This document shows positions 1 to 5,727 of a DNA stretch of 5,727 nucleotides, in pieces. The notes under the pieces were generated by a model. That model had not been told where the DNA came from, searched no databases, and was given only the letters and a program-made list of their open reading frames with translations. Location: NCBI RefSeq assembly GCF_905212195.1, contig NZ_CAJMDQ010000100.1, positions 1-5,727 on the forward strand. The letters run 5' to 3'. Both the position numbers and the translations under genes were made by a program. The stretch's first letter is position 1; each line of letters starts with the position of its first letter. Origin of the DNA: an uncultured Anaerotignum sp. Its GTDB lineage: Bacteria; Bacillota; Clostridia; Lachnospirales; Anaerotignaceae.

Positions 1-1144
1 CAGCAGCGGCTGTAGTAACAATTTTTCTCTGAGGCAGTTTGCCCTGGAGTGTTTCGGAAACGGGTGTCAGAGGGTTGCCTGCACCTGTCACACGCATAGC
101 AGCGTATACATAGGAACGACCGCTCAGAGGGTCACGGATAGCACCACCTACGCAAGTTGCAGCGCCACCGAAAGGTTCAATTTCTGTGGGATGGTTGTGT
201 GTTTCGTTTTTGAACAGCAGCAGCCATTTTTCCACTCTATCTTCTACTTCTACGTCAATTTTGACTGTGCAAGCGTTGATTTCTTCGGATTCGTCCAGTT
301 TATCCAGTTTGCCCTGCTGTTTCAGGAATTTTGCCACGATAGTGCCCATATCCATCAGGTTGATGGGTTTTGTTCTGCCGATGGCTTCTCTTGTTTTCAG
401 ATATTCGTCATAAGCGCTCTGCAGCAGTGCATCTTCGAATTTCACGCTGTCGATGGTTGTCAGGAATGTGGTATGACGGCAGTGATCAGACCAATATGTA
501 TCAATCATTTTGATTTCTGTGATGGTAGGATCTCTATGTTCACTCTGGAAATAAGCCTGACATACTTTGATGTCGTCCAGATCCATTGCCAGACCCTGAT
601 CTGCTACAAACTGTGCCAATGCAGCTTCGTCCATTTCGCAGAAACCGTCCAGTGTTGCAACGGAAGTAGGAATGTCGTATACCATTTCCAGTGTATCTGC
701 TTCTGCCAGAGCAGCTTCTCTGGATTCCACAGGGTTGATGACATATTTCTTGATAGCTTCCACATCAGCGTCGCTCAGATCACCGTACAGCAGGTAAACT
801 TTCGCGCTCTTTACCAGAGGTCTGTCCTGTTTGGAAATGATCTGGATACATTCTGCTGCGGAGTTTGCTCTCTGGTCGAACTGACCGGGCAAAAATTCCA
901 CTGCGAATACTTTCGCACCGTCCTGAGGGATTTCTGTCAGCAGATCATCCAGCTGAGGTTCGGAAAATACCGTTGTTTTGCAGTTTTCAAACAATTCTTT
1001 GTCAATGTGTTCTACGTCGTAACGATTCAAAAGGCGCAGACCTGTCAGACCTTTGATGCCCAGCAGGTTCACCAGATCGGCTCTCAAGCCGTCTGCTTCT
1101 GTCTGCAAACCCTGTTTTTTCTCCACATAAATTCTATAAACCAT
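1..1144 (-). CDS. purL: Phosphoribosylformylglycinamidine (FGAM) synthase, single-chain PurL, N-terminal part; 3' end beyond window
   Basis: PurL converts FGAR, glutamine and ATP to FGAM in step 4 of purine synthesis, in the cytoplasm. The frame runs open from an ATG at 1144 to the window edge and gives 381 complete codons with no stop. Residues 1 to about 110 (MVYRIYVEKK...) look like the PurS-like N-terminal region of the large PurL form. Residues 217-227 read YWSDHCRHTTF, the clostridial version of the conserved WSxHCRH motif, and 315-334 hold THNHPTEIEPFGGAAT, the ATP/substrate-binding segment. Family knowledge: clostridial single-chain PurL is about 1,230 to 1,270 residues with a C-terminal glutaminase domain, so roughly 70% of the protein should lie beyond position 1. 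The start is supported by GGAGGTG eight bases upstream. The gene follows purD with a 5-base gap. It was identified by direct translation of the minus strand. The truncation is a window artefact, not a broken gene. Confidence 0.95.
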   Translation of the reverse strand, partial: MVYRIYVEKKQGLQTEADGLRADLVNLLGIKGLTGLRLLNRYDVEHIDKELFENCKTTVFSEPQLDDLLTEIPQDGAKVFAVEFLPGQFDQRANSAAECIQIISKQDRPLVKSAKVYLLYGDLSDADVEAIKKYVINPVESREAALAEADTLEMVYDIPTSVATLDGFCEMDEAALAQFVADQGLAMDLDDIKVCQAYFQSEHRDPTITEIKMIDTYWSDHCRHTTFLTTIDSVKFEDALLQSAYDEYLKTREAIGRTKPINLMDMGTIVAKFLKQQGKLDKLDESEEINACTVKIDVEVEDRVEKWLLLFKNETHNHPTEIEPFGGAATCVGGAIRDPLSGRSYVYAAMRVTGAGNPLTPVSETLQGKLPQRKIVTTAAA

Positions 1145-1149
1145 AGATG

Positions 1150-2412
1150 TTACACCTCCGCCGCAAGGGCTTTTTTACCAATATCTTTCCGATAATATGC
1201 GTTTGCAAAACTTACGGTTTTTACCGTTTCATATGCTTTATCCACAGCTTCTGCCAGTGTGTCAGCCACTTCTGTTACACCCAGTACACGGCCGCCGCCG
1301 GTCACCAGTTTGCCGTCTTTGATTTTCGCGCCAGCCACGAAGATTCTGCTGGAATCTGCAGGCAATGTGATTTCATAGCCTGTTTCGTATTTGCCGGGAT
1401 AGCCTTCGGATGCCATGATAACACAGCAAGCTGCTTTGTTGCTGAATTTTACTTCAGCGTCTGCCAGTGTGCCGTTGGCGATATGCTGCATGATGCTCAG
1501 CAGGTCGCTTTCCAGCAAAGGCAGTACTACCTGTGTTTCGGGGTCACCGAAACGGCAGTTGTATTCGATTACTTTGGGGCCATTGGGTGTCAGCATCAGA
1601 CCAAAGTACAGGCAGCCTTTGAATGTTCTGCCTTCTTTGTTCATAGCTTCCATAGTAGGCAGGAAGATGGTTTTCATGCATTCTTCCGCAACAGCTTCTG
1701 TATAGTAAGGGTTGGGCGCTACGGTACCCATACCGCCTGTGTTCAGACCTTTATCGCCATCCAGAGCGCGTTTGTGGTCCATGGAAGAAACCATAGGAAT
1801 CATGGTTTTGCCGTCTGTGAATGCCAGAACGGAAACTTCGGGACCTGTCAGGAATTCTTCCACAACGATATGGTCGCCGCTGGCACCGAATACTTTATCT
1901 TCCATGATGGTTTTTACGCCGGCTTTTGCCTGCTCTCTTGTTTCAGCGATGATAACGCCTTTGCCCAGTGCCAGACCGTCTGCTTTGATAACGGTAGGAA
2001 TGGGTGCTGTTTCCAGATAAGCCAGCGCGTCTTCGGCGTTGTCAAAGACTTCGTAAGCCGCTGTAGGGATGTTGTATTTCTTCATGAGATTTTTGGAGAA
2101 CACTTTGCTGCCTTCCAAAATTGCTGCGTTTTTGTTGGGGCCGAAGCAAGGCACGCCAATGGCTTCCAGTGCGTCAACTGCGCCCAGTACCAGAGGATCG
2201 TCAGGAGCTACCACTGCGAAATCAATGGCTTTTTCCTTTGCGAATGCCACAATGCCGTCAATGTCCTTTGCGCCGATATCCACACAAACTGCATCCTGCG
2301 CAATACCGCCGTTGCCGGGCAGTGCGTACAGTTCTGTCACATCTTTGTTTTCCTTGATCTTCTTCACGATGGTATGTTCTCTGCCACCGCCGCCTACAAC
2401 CATAACTTTCAT
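1150..2412 (-). CDS. purD: Phosphoribosylamine-glycine ligase (GAR synthetase)
   Basis: PurD joins phosphoribosylamine and glycine with ATP to make GAR, step 2 of purine synthesis, in the cytoplasm. The 420-residue product has the usual length for the stand-alone enzyme. The N-terminal domain begins MKVMVVGGGGREHT, with the Gly-rich loop and REH typical of GARS. The ATP-grasp core follows: KADGLALGKGV at 143-153, FLTGPEVSVLAF at 187-198, DHKRALDGDKG at 212-222, NTGGMGT at 224-230, and the family signature RFGDPETQ at 287-294 after EYNC. The C-terminal domain (from about 325) carries ASEGYPGKYETG at 334-345. The start is an ATG with GGGAGGA eight bases upstream; a second Met at residue 4 has no better site. 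The gene lies 25 bases after the AICAR formyltransferase and 5 bases before purL, so it is almost certainly co-transcribed. Asn codons are strongly biased (13 AAC, 2 AAT by hand count). Confidence 0.97.
   Translation of the reverse strand: MKVMVVGGGGREHTIVKKIKENKDVTELYALPGNGGIAQDAVCVDIGAKDIDGIVAFAKEKAIDFAVVAPDDPLVLGAVDALEAIGVPCFGPNKNAAILEGSKVFSKNLMKKYNIPTAAYEVFDNAEDALAYLETAPIPTVIKADGLALGKGVIIAETREQAKAGVKTIMEDKVFGASGDHIVVEEFLTGPEVSVLAFTDGKTMIPMVSSMDHKRALDGDKGLNTGGMGTVAPNPYYTEAVAEECMKTIFLPTMEAMNKEGRTFKGCLYFGLMLTPNGPKVIEYNCRFGDPETQVVLPLLESDLLSIMQHIANGTLADAEVKFSNKAACCVIMASEGYPGKYETGYEITLPADSSRIFVAGAKIKDGKLVTGGGRVLGVTEVADTLAEAVDKAYETVKTVSFANAYYRKDIGKKALAAEV
1153..1159 (-). promoter_or_regulatory. 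Ribosome binding site of purL, inside the 3' end of purD
   Basis: The minus strand reads GGAGGTG here, eight bases before the purL ATG. It overlaps the last purD codons (GCG GAG GTG TAA), so ribosomes finishing purD uncover or occupy the purL start region. This fixes the purL start and suggests translational coupling; the coupling is inferred. Confidence 0.85.
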
Positions 2413-2420
2413 AGATTGAT

Positions 2421-2427
2421 TCCTCCC
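2421..2427 (-). promoter_or_regulatory. Ribosome binding site of purD
   Basis: The minus strand reads GGGAGGA, eight bases upstream of the purD ATG at 2412, within the 25-base gap after the AICAR formyltransferase stop. It supports the first of the two nearby Met codons as the start. The gap is too short for a separate promoter and terminator. Confidence 0.8.
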
Positions 2428-2437
2428 GTTTTCTCTC

Positions 2438-3622
2438 TTAGTGATGGAACAGTCTCATGCCGGTAAATGCCATAACCATGCCGAATTTGTTGCAGGTTTC
2501 GATGACATTGTCGTCACGGATGGAACCGCCGGGTTCCGCAATATAAGTTACGCCGCTCTTCGCCGCACGTTCGATGTTGTCACCGAAGGGGAAGAAAGCG
2601 TCACTGCCCAGAGCCACACCTTTGATGGAATCCAGATATGCTCTCTTTTCTTCTTTTGTAAGAGGTTCGGGTTTTTCAGAGAAGAATTTCTGCCATGTAC
2701 CTTCTGCCAGAACGTCTTCATAGTCGTCAGAGATATAAACGTCGATGGTGTTATCTCTGTCAGGTCTGCCAACGGTAGGCAGGAAAGGCAGGTTCAGCAC
2801 TTTTTCATGCTGACGCAGATGCCATACGTCCGCTTTGCCGCCAGCCAGTCTTGTGCAGTGGATTCTGGACTGCTGACCTGCGCCAACGCCGATAGCCTGA
2901 CCGTCTTTTGCAAAGCATACGGAGTTGGACTGTGTATATTTCAGTGTGATCAGAGCGATGATCAGGTCACGTTTTGCCGCGTCAGGCAGTTCTTTGTTTT
3001 CTGTCACAATGTTGTTCAGCAGTTCTTCGTCGATTTTGAAATCGTTTCTGCCCTGTTCAAATGTGATGCCGTAAACCTGTTTTCTTTCCTGTTTTTCAGG
3101 TACGTAGTTAGGGTCGATCTTTACGATGTTGTAGCTGCCTTTGCGTTTGCTTTTCAGAATTTCCAGTGCTTCGGGTGTGTAACCGGGAGCGATGATACCG
3201 TCAGAAACTTCTCTTTTCAGCAGACGAGCAGTTACTTCGTCACAAACATCACTGAGGGCAACCCAGTCACCAAAGGAGCACATTCTGTCTGTGCCTCTTG
3301 CTCTTGCGTAAGCCAGAGCGATGGGAGAATCATCCAGACCTTCGATATCATCTACAAAGCAAGCTTTTTTCAGTTCCGCGCTCATAGGTACGCCTACTGC
3401 TGCGGAAGTGGGGCTTACATGTTTAAAGGAGGTTGCCGCAGGCATGCCCAGGGCTTCCTTCAGTTCTTTCACCAGCTGCCAGCTGTTGAACGCGTCCAAA
3501 AAATTGATATAACCCGGTTTGCCGTTGAGAATTTCAATGGGCAAATCACTGCCGTCCGCCATAAAGATTTTTGCCGGTTTCTGGTTGGGGTTACAACCAT
3601 ATTTCAATTCAAATTCTTTCAT
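2438..3622 (-). CDS. purH: Stand-alone AICAR formyltransferase (PurH-like, lacking the IMP cyclohydrolase domain)
   Basis: This enzyme transfers a formyl group from 10-formyltetrahydrofolate to AICAR, giving FAICAR, step 9 of purine synthesis, in the cytoplasm. The product is 394 residues. Usual PurH is about 510 to 590 residues with an N-terminal cyclohydrolase domain of about 200 residues; that domain is absent here and the protein starts near the transformylase domain. Visible motifs are KYGCNPNQKP (7-16), LNGKPGYINFLDAFNSW (32-48), FKHVSPTSAAVGVP from 66 (K67 and H68 match the catalytic Lys-His pair of human ATIC, K266/H267), YTQSNSVCFAKDG, GAGQQSRIHCTRLAGGKADVW, GSDAFFPFGDN, PGGSIRDD and the C-terminal RLFHH. 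The ending and the SNSVC segment resemble the eukaryotic enzyme more than typical bacterial PurH. The ATG at 3622 has AAGGAG nine bases upstream. The missing cyclohydrolase is plausibly supplied by the PurO-type gene upstream. The symbol purH is used for the shared formyltransferase domain only; some authors use another name for the single-domain form. Confidence 0.93.
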   Translation of the reverse strand: MKEFELKYGCNPNQKPAKIFMADGSDLPIEILNGKPGYINFLDAFNSWQLVKELKEALGMPAATSFKHVSPTSAAVGVPMSAELKKACFVDDIEGLDDSPIALAYARARGTDRMCSFGDWVALSDVCDEVTARLLKREVSDGIIAPGYTPEALEILKSKRKGSYNIVKIDPNYVPEKQERKQVYGITFEQGRNDFKIDEELLNNIVTENKELPDAAKRDLIIALITLKYTQSNSVCFAKDGQAIGVGAGQQSRIHCTRLAGGKADVWHLRQHEKVLNLPFLPTVGRPDRDNTIDVYISDDYEDVLAEGTWQKFFSEKPEPLTKEEKRAYLDSIKGVALGSDAFFPFGDNIERAAKSGVTYIAEPGGSIRDDNVIETCNKFGMVMAFTGMRLFHH

Positions 3623-3631
3623 ACCGCTTCT

Positions 3632-3637
3632 CTCCTT
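3632..3637 (-). promoter_or_regulatory. Ribosome binding site of the AICAR formyltransferase gene
   Basis: The minus strand reads AAGGAG nine bases before the ATG at 3622, inside the 23-base gap after purB. It supports a start at the transformylase domain. The purB stop lies just upstream, so no missing N-terminal cyclohydrolase domain could have been overlooked. Confidence 0.8.
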
Positions 3638-3645
3638 CTAAATTT

Positions 3646-5082
3646 TCAAACCTTCAATTCTGCCTGGATTTCGCCGTCATGCCACCGCTGCAAAATGGGC
3701 TGGATGGTATAAGCCACCAGTTCTTCCACCTGAGAGGCACATCTGCCGATATAACGCTTGGGGTCCAGTTCCGCATAGATTTCCTCCTCTGTCAGAGGGA
3801 ATGCGGGATCGTCCACAATGCGCTGAATCAGATCGTTGGCGCCGCCTTCCAGTTTCACTTTTGCCGCTGCCCCATGGGAATGGGTACGCAGACGTTCGTG
3901 AAGTTCCTGTCTGTTGCCGCCTTTTTTCACAGACTGCATCAGGATATTTTCTGTTGCCATAAAAGGCAGTTTTTCCATGACACGGCGGTTTACAACCTTA
4001 TCATAGACCACAATGCCGCCGGTCACGTTGATATAGATATTTAAAATGGCATCTACTGCCAGAAACGCTTCCGCAATGGAAACACGTTTATTTGCTGAGT
4101 CATCCAGAGTACGTTCAAACCACTGGGTTCCTGCTGTCAGTGCCGGATTCAGAGAATCTACAATGACATATCTTGCCAGTGCGGAAATACGCTCACTGCG
4201 CATGGGATTGCGCTTGTAAGGCATTGCGGAAGAACCGATCTGATTCTTTTCAAAAGGTTCCTCCATTTCCTCAAAGGACTGCAAAATACGCATGTCATTG
4301 GAGAATTTATAAGCGCTCTGGGCAAAGCCGGACAGAACAGAGAGGAAATAAGCGTCTACTTTTCTGGAATAAGTCTGACCGGAAACGGGAACCACACCGG
4401 GGAATCCCATTTCATCGGCAATCATGGTTTCCATTTTTTTGATTTTTTCCTCATCGCCGTCAAAAAGCTCCATAAAGCTTGCCTGTGTGCCGGTTGTGCC
4501 TTTGGAACCCAAAAGCAGCAGCTTGTCCAGACGATGCTCCAGTTCCAGCACATCCTGAGAAAGTTCATACATCCACAGAGCCGCACGTTTGCCGACAGTG
4601 GTCAGCTGTGCAGGCTGCAAGTGTGTGTAAGCAAGGCAAGGCATGTCCTTATATTCCATAGCGAAATCAGACAGGTTTTTCAGCACCTGCGCCGCTTTCT
4701 TCAGAATGATTTCGGAAGCCTTCCGCAGGATGATGATGTCTGTATTATCCCCTACATAGCAGCTTGTTGCGCCCAGATGGATGATAGGTTCCGCTGCGGG
4801 ACACTGTTTCCCGAAAGCGTAAACATGGCTCATGACGTCATGGCGAACGATTCGTTCTCTTTCTTCCGCCACTTCGTAATTGACGTCGTCTTTGAACGCC
4901 TCCATCTGTGCAATCTGTTCATCTGTAATATCCAAACCCAATGCTTTTTCTGCCTTAGCCAGTGCGATCCAAAGTCTGCGCCATGTGCGGAATTTGAACT
5001 GTTCAGAAAATACTTCCTGCATTTCCTTGCTGGCATAACGGGTAGAAAAAGGTGAAATATAAATTTCCTTGTTTTCGTGCAT
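3646..5082 (-). CDS. purB: Adenylosuccinate lyase, eukaryote-like type
   Basis: PurB cleaves SAICAR to AICAR plus fumarate (step 8) and adenylosuccinate to AMP plus fumarate. It is a cytoplasmic homotetramer of the fumarase/aspartase superfamily. The 478-residue product is longer than the roughly 430 to 460 residues of most bacterial PurB and close to human ADSL (484). Motifs in order: STRYAS (13-18), FRTWRRLW (31-38), RHDVMSHV (80-87) with H81, HLGATSCYVGDNTD (102-115), YTHLQPAQLTTVGKR (152-166) with H154 matching human His159, KGTTGTQASF (194-203), and the superfamily signature GSSAMPYKRNPMRSE (283-297) with the flexible-loop serine matching human Ser289. WFERTLDDSANKR (321-333) and LPFMATENI (372-380) also match the eukaryotic form as I recall it. 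The ATG at 5082 has AGGAG six bases upstream. Neighbours lie 19 bases before and 23 bases after. Codon choice is looser than in purD and purL (9 of 15 Asn are AAT, with AAG, GAG, CGA, CGG, TTA and TCA all present). Confidence 0.97.
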   Translation of the reverse strand: MHENKEIYISPFSTRYASKEMQEVFSEQFKFRTWRRLWIALAKAEKALGLDITDEQIAQMEAFKDDVNYEVAEERERIVRHDVMSHVYAFGKQCPAAEPIIHLGATSCYVGDNTDIIILRKASEIILKKAAQVLKNLSDFAMEYKDMPCLAYTHLQPAQLTTVGKRAALWMYELSQDVLELEHRLDKLLLLGSKGTTGTQASFMELFDGDEEKIKKMETMIADEMGFPGVVPVSGQTYSRKVDAYFLSVLSGFAQSAYKFSNDMRILQSFEEMEEPFEKNQIGSSAMPYKRNPMRSERISALARYVIVDSLNPALTAGTQWFERTLDDSANKRVSIAEAFLAVDAILNIYINVTGGIVVYDKVVNRRVMEKLPFMATENILMQSVKKGGNRQELHERLRTHSHGAAAKVKLEGGANDLIQRIVDDPAFPLTEEEIYAELDPKRYIGRCASQVEELVAYTIQPILQRWHDGEIQAELKV

Positions 5083-5088
5083 CCTGTA

Positions 5089-5093
5089 CTCCT
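5089..5093 (-). promoter_or_regulatory. Ribosome binding site of purB
   Basis: The minus strand reads AGGAG within AGAGGAGT, six bases before the purB ATG at 5082, in the 19-base gap after the IMP cyclohydrolase stop. The spacing is slightly shorter than at the other genes but still workable. Confidence 0.75.
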
Positions 5094-5101
5094 CTTTTGA
5101 T

Positions 5102-5727
5102 TTATTTGTTTTTGTTGATCATTCTGTTTTCTACAGCGCCTGTTTCCAGATCGATGTAGCGAACATAAATGGAGATTTTGTTCTGTTCATTCAGGTTTTC
5201 CCAGATTTCATTCAGGAATGTGTCAATGTCATCGGGAATTGCCACACGTTCGGGTTCACCCTGGAATGTAGGCAGAGGGTTGCCGTCGCAAGCGTAAGTA
5301 TGGATGAAGTGACCCAGACCTGCTGTTGCAGCATAGGAGAAGGTGTAGCGGTTGCATGCGCTGCCTTCTGCGTCTGCGCTTTTCAGGATACTCATTTTGT
5401 ATGCGAAATCTTTTTCCCCGAATGTAAGCATACCGCTGATTCTAGGGGTAAAGTTCGGTGCGTCAGGTTCAAATTCTCTTGTTTCCAGAGCTTCTTCAAA
5501 TGTTTTACCGTCTTTGATGAAGTCATAAACGGTGTCTGTCTGGTCGCCGTTTGTCACAATCAATTTGTTTTCCCATTTTTTGATGGGAGAATAAATGATC
5601 AGGGAAGGATCTTCCACTTTGGAAGCATCGAAGGGTTCGATGATAACTTCGTCGCCTTTTTCGATGAACACACGGTTACGGCTGTTTTCGCTGCGGCCCA
5701 TGATGAAGTAAGCCACTGCCGCTTTTT
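5102..5727 (-). CDS. purO: PurO-type IMP cyclohydrolase, 5' end beyond window
   Basis: This is the likely IMP cyclohydrolase, closing FAICAR to IMP in step 10. It belongs to the archaeal PurO-like family (IMP_cyclohyd), which has an Ntn-hydrolase-like fold unrelated to the PurH N-terminal domain. Visible sequence is 207 residues ending in a TAA at 5104-5102. Counting from a GTG at 5716, it has AYFIMGRSENSRNRVF (2-17), APNFTPRISGML (86-97), GLGHFIHTYACDGNPLP (133-149) and FQGEPERVAIPDD (151-163), with a C-terminus rich in Asn and Lys. I recognise the GRSxxSRNR and TPRISG blocks as family hallmarks. The GTG at 5716 has no Shine-Dalgarno before it, and the frame stays open to the window edge (Lys-Ala-Ala precede). 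Bacterial members as I recall them have about 25 to 35 more N-terminal residues, so the true start is probably beyond 5727. The neighbouring formyltransferase without a cyclohydrolase domain supports the role. The substrate assignment rests on family and context. Confidence 0.88.
   Translation of the reverse strand, partial: KAAVAYFIMGRSENSRNRVFIEKGDEVIIEPFDASKVEDPSLIIYSPIKKWENKLIVTNGDQTDTVYDFIKDGKTFEEALETREFEPDAPNFTPRISGMLTFGEKDFAYKMSILKSADAEGSACNRYTFSYAATAGLGHFIHTYACDGNPLPTFQGEPERVAIPDDIDTFLNEIWENLNEQNKISIYVRYIDLETGAVENRMINKNK

Noticed and set aside
1..1144. A broken or truncated purL
   Set aside because: The frame is open to position 1 with no internal stop or frameshift, and the motifs appear in the expected order. 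The gene is simply cut by the window edge.
191..1195. Long plus-strand open frame (334 codons) opposite purL
   Set aside because: It lies in exact codon-complement register with purL, so it stays open only because purL rarely uses TTA, CTA and TCA. Its product is rich in Cys, Phe and His and resembles no protein I know.
1743..1751. Leu in place of the common Pro in the PurD segment DKGLNTGGMG
   Set aside because: Many GARS proteins read GPNTGGMG, so this looked like a changed key residue. I believe GLNTGGMG is a common clostridial variant, and the rest of the ATP-grasp core and RFGDPETQ are intact.
2413..2437. Possible terminator, promoter or regulatory RNA in the gaps between genes (also 3623-3645, 5083-5101, 1145-1149)
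   Set aside because: The gaps are 5 to 25 bases, filled mostly by ribosome binding sites. They show no hairpin with a T-tract, and there is no room for a riboswitch. A purine riboswitch or PurR-type site, if any, would lie upstream of the window.
1147..2466. Plus-strand open frame (439 codons) opposite purD
   Set aside because: It is the codon-complement mirror of purD, with the same Cys/Phe/His-rich composition and no credible ribosome binding site. The minus-strand frame is an unmistakable GAR synthetase.
2441..3712. Plus-strand open frame (423 codons) opposite the AICAR formyltransferase
   Set aside because: It is a codon-complement shadow. The opposite strand shows all the formyltransferase motifs from end to end.
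3571..5055. Plus-strand frames opposite purB (3571-4044, 4173-4442, 4479-4661, 4534-5055)
   Set aside because: These are fragments antisense to purB with implausible compositions and no recognisable domains. None has a neighbour or signal suggesting expression.

Overview
The window is a single, tightly packed block of de novo purine biosynthesis genes, all read from the minus strand. It fits a low-to-mid G+C Firmicute of the class Clostridia. The evidence is strong GGAGG-type ribosome binding sites, gaps of only 5 to 25 bases, a large single-chain type PurL, a stand-alone AICAR formyltransferase, and a PurO-type IMP cyclohydrolase in place of the usual two-domain PurH. Genus or species cannot be named from this evidence.

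In transcription order (right to left) the genes are: the PurO-type IMP cyclohydrolase (5727 to 5102, 5' end outside the window), purB adenylosuccinate lyase (5082 to 3646), a PurH-like AICAR formyltransferase without the cyclohydrolase domain (3622 to 2438), purD GAR synthetase (2412 to 1150), and the first 381 codons of purL FGAM synthase (1144 to 1, 3' end outside the window). No promoter, terminator, RNA gene, mobile element, CRISPR array or notable repeat is visible. The plus strand carries only open frames that mirror the real genes. No stretch over 300 bases lacks a gene.

Together the genes cover step 2 (PurD), step 4 (PurL), step 8 (PurB), step 9 (AICAR formyltransferase) and step 10 (IMP cyclohydrolase) of IMP synthesis. 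PurB also catalyses the last step from IMP to AMP. purF, purN/purT, purM, purE/purK and purC are not in the window and may lie outside it. The spacing suggests one transcript with closely linked translation; purL's ribosome binding site lies inside the last codons of purD.

The points of most interest are the split of the usually fused PurH activities onto two unlinked proteins, the strikingly eukaryote-like PurB and AICAR formyltransferase, and a visibly different codon choice in purB compared with purD and purL. I see no new biological system here. This is a coherent metabolic operon with an uncommon combination of enzyme types.
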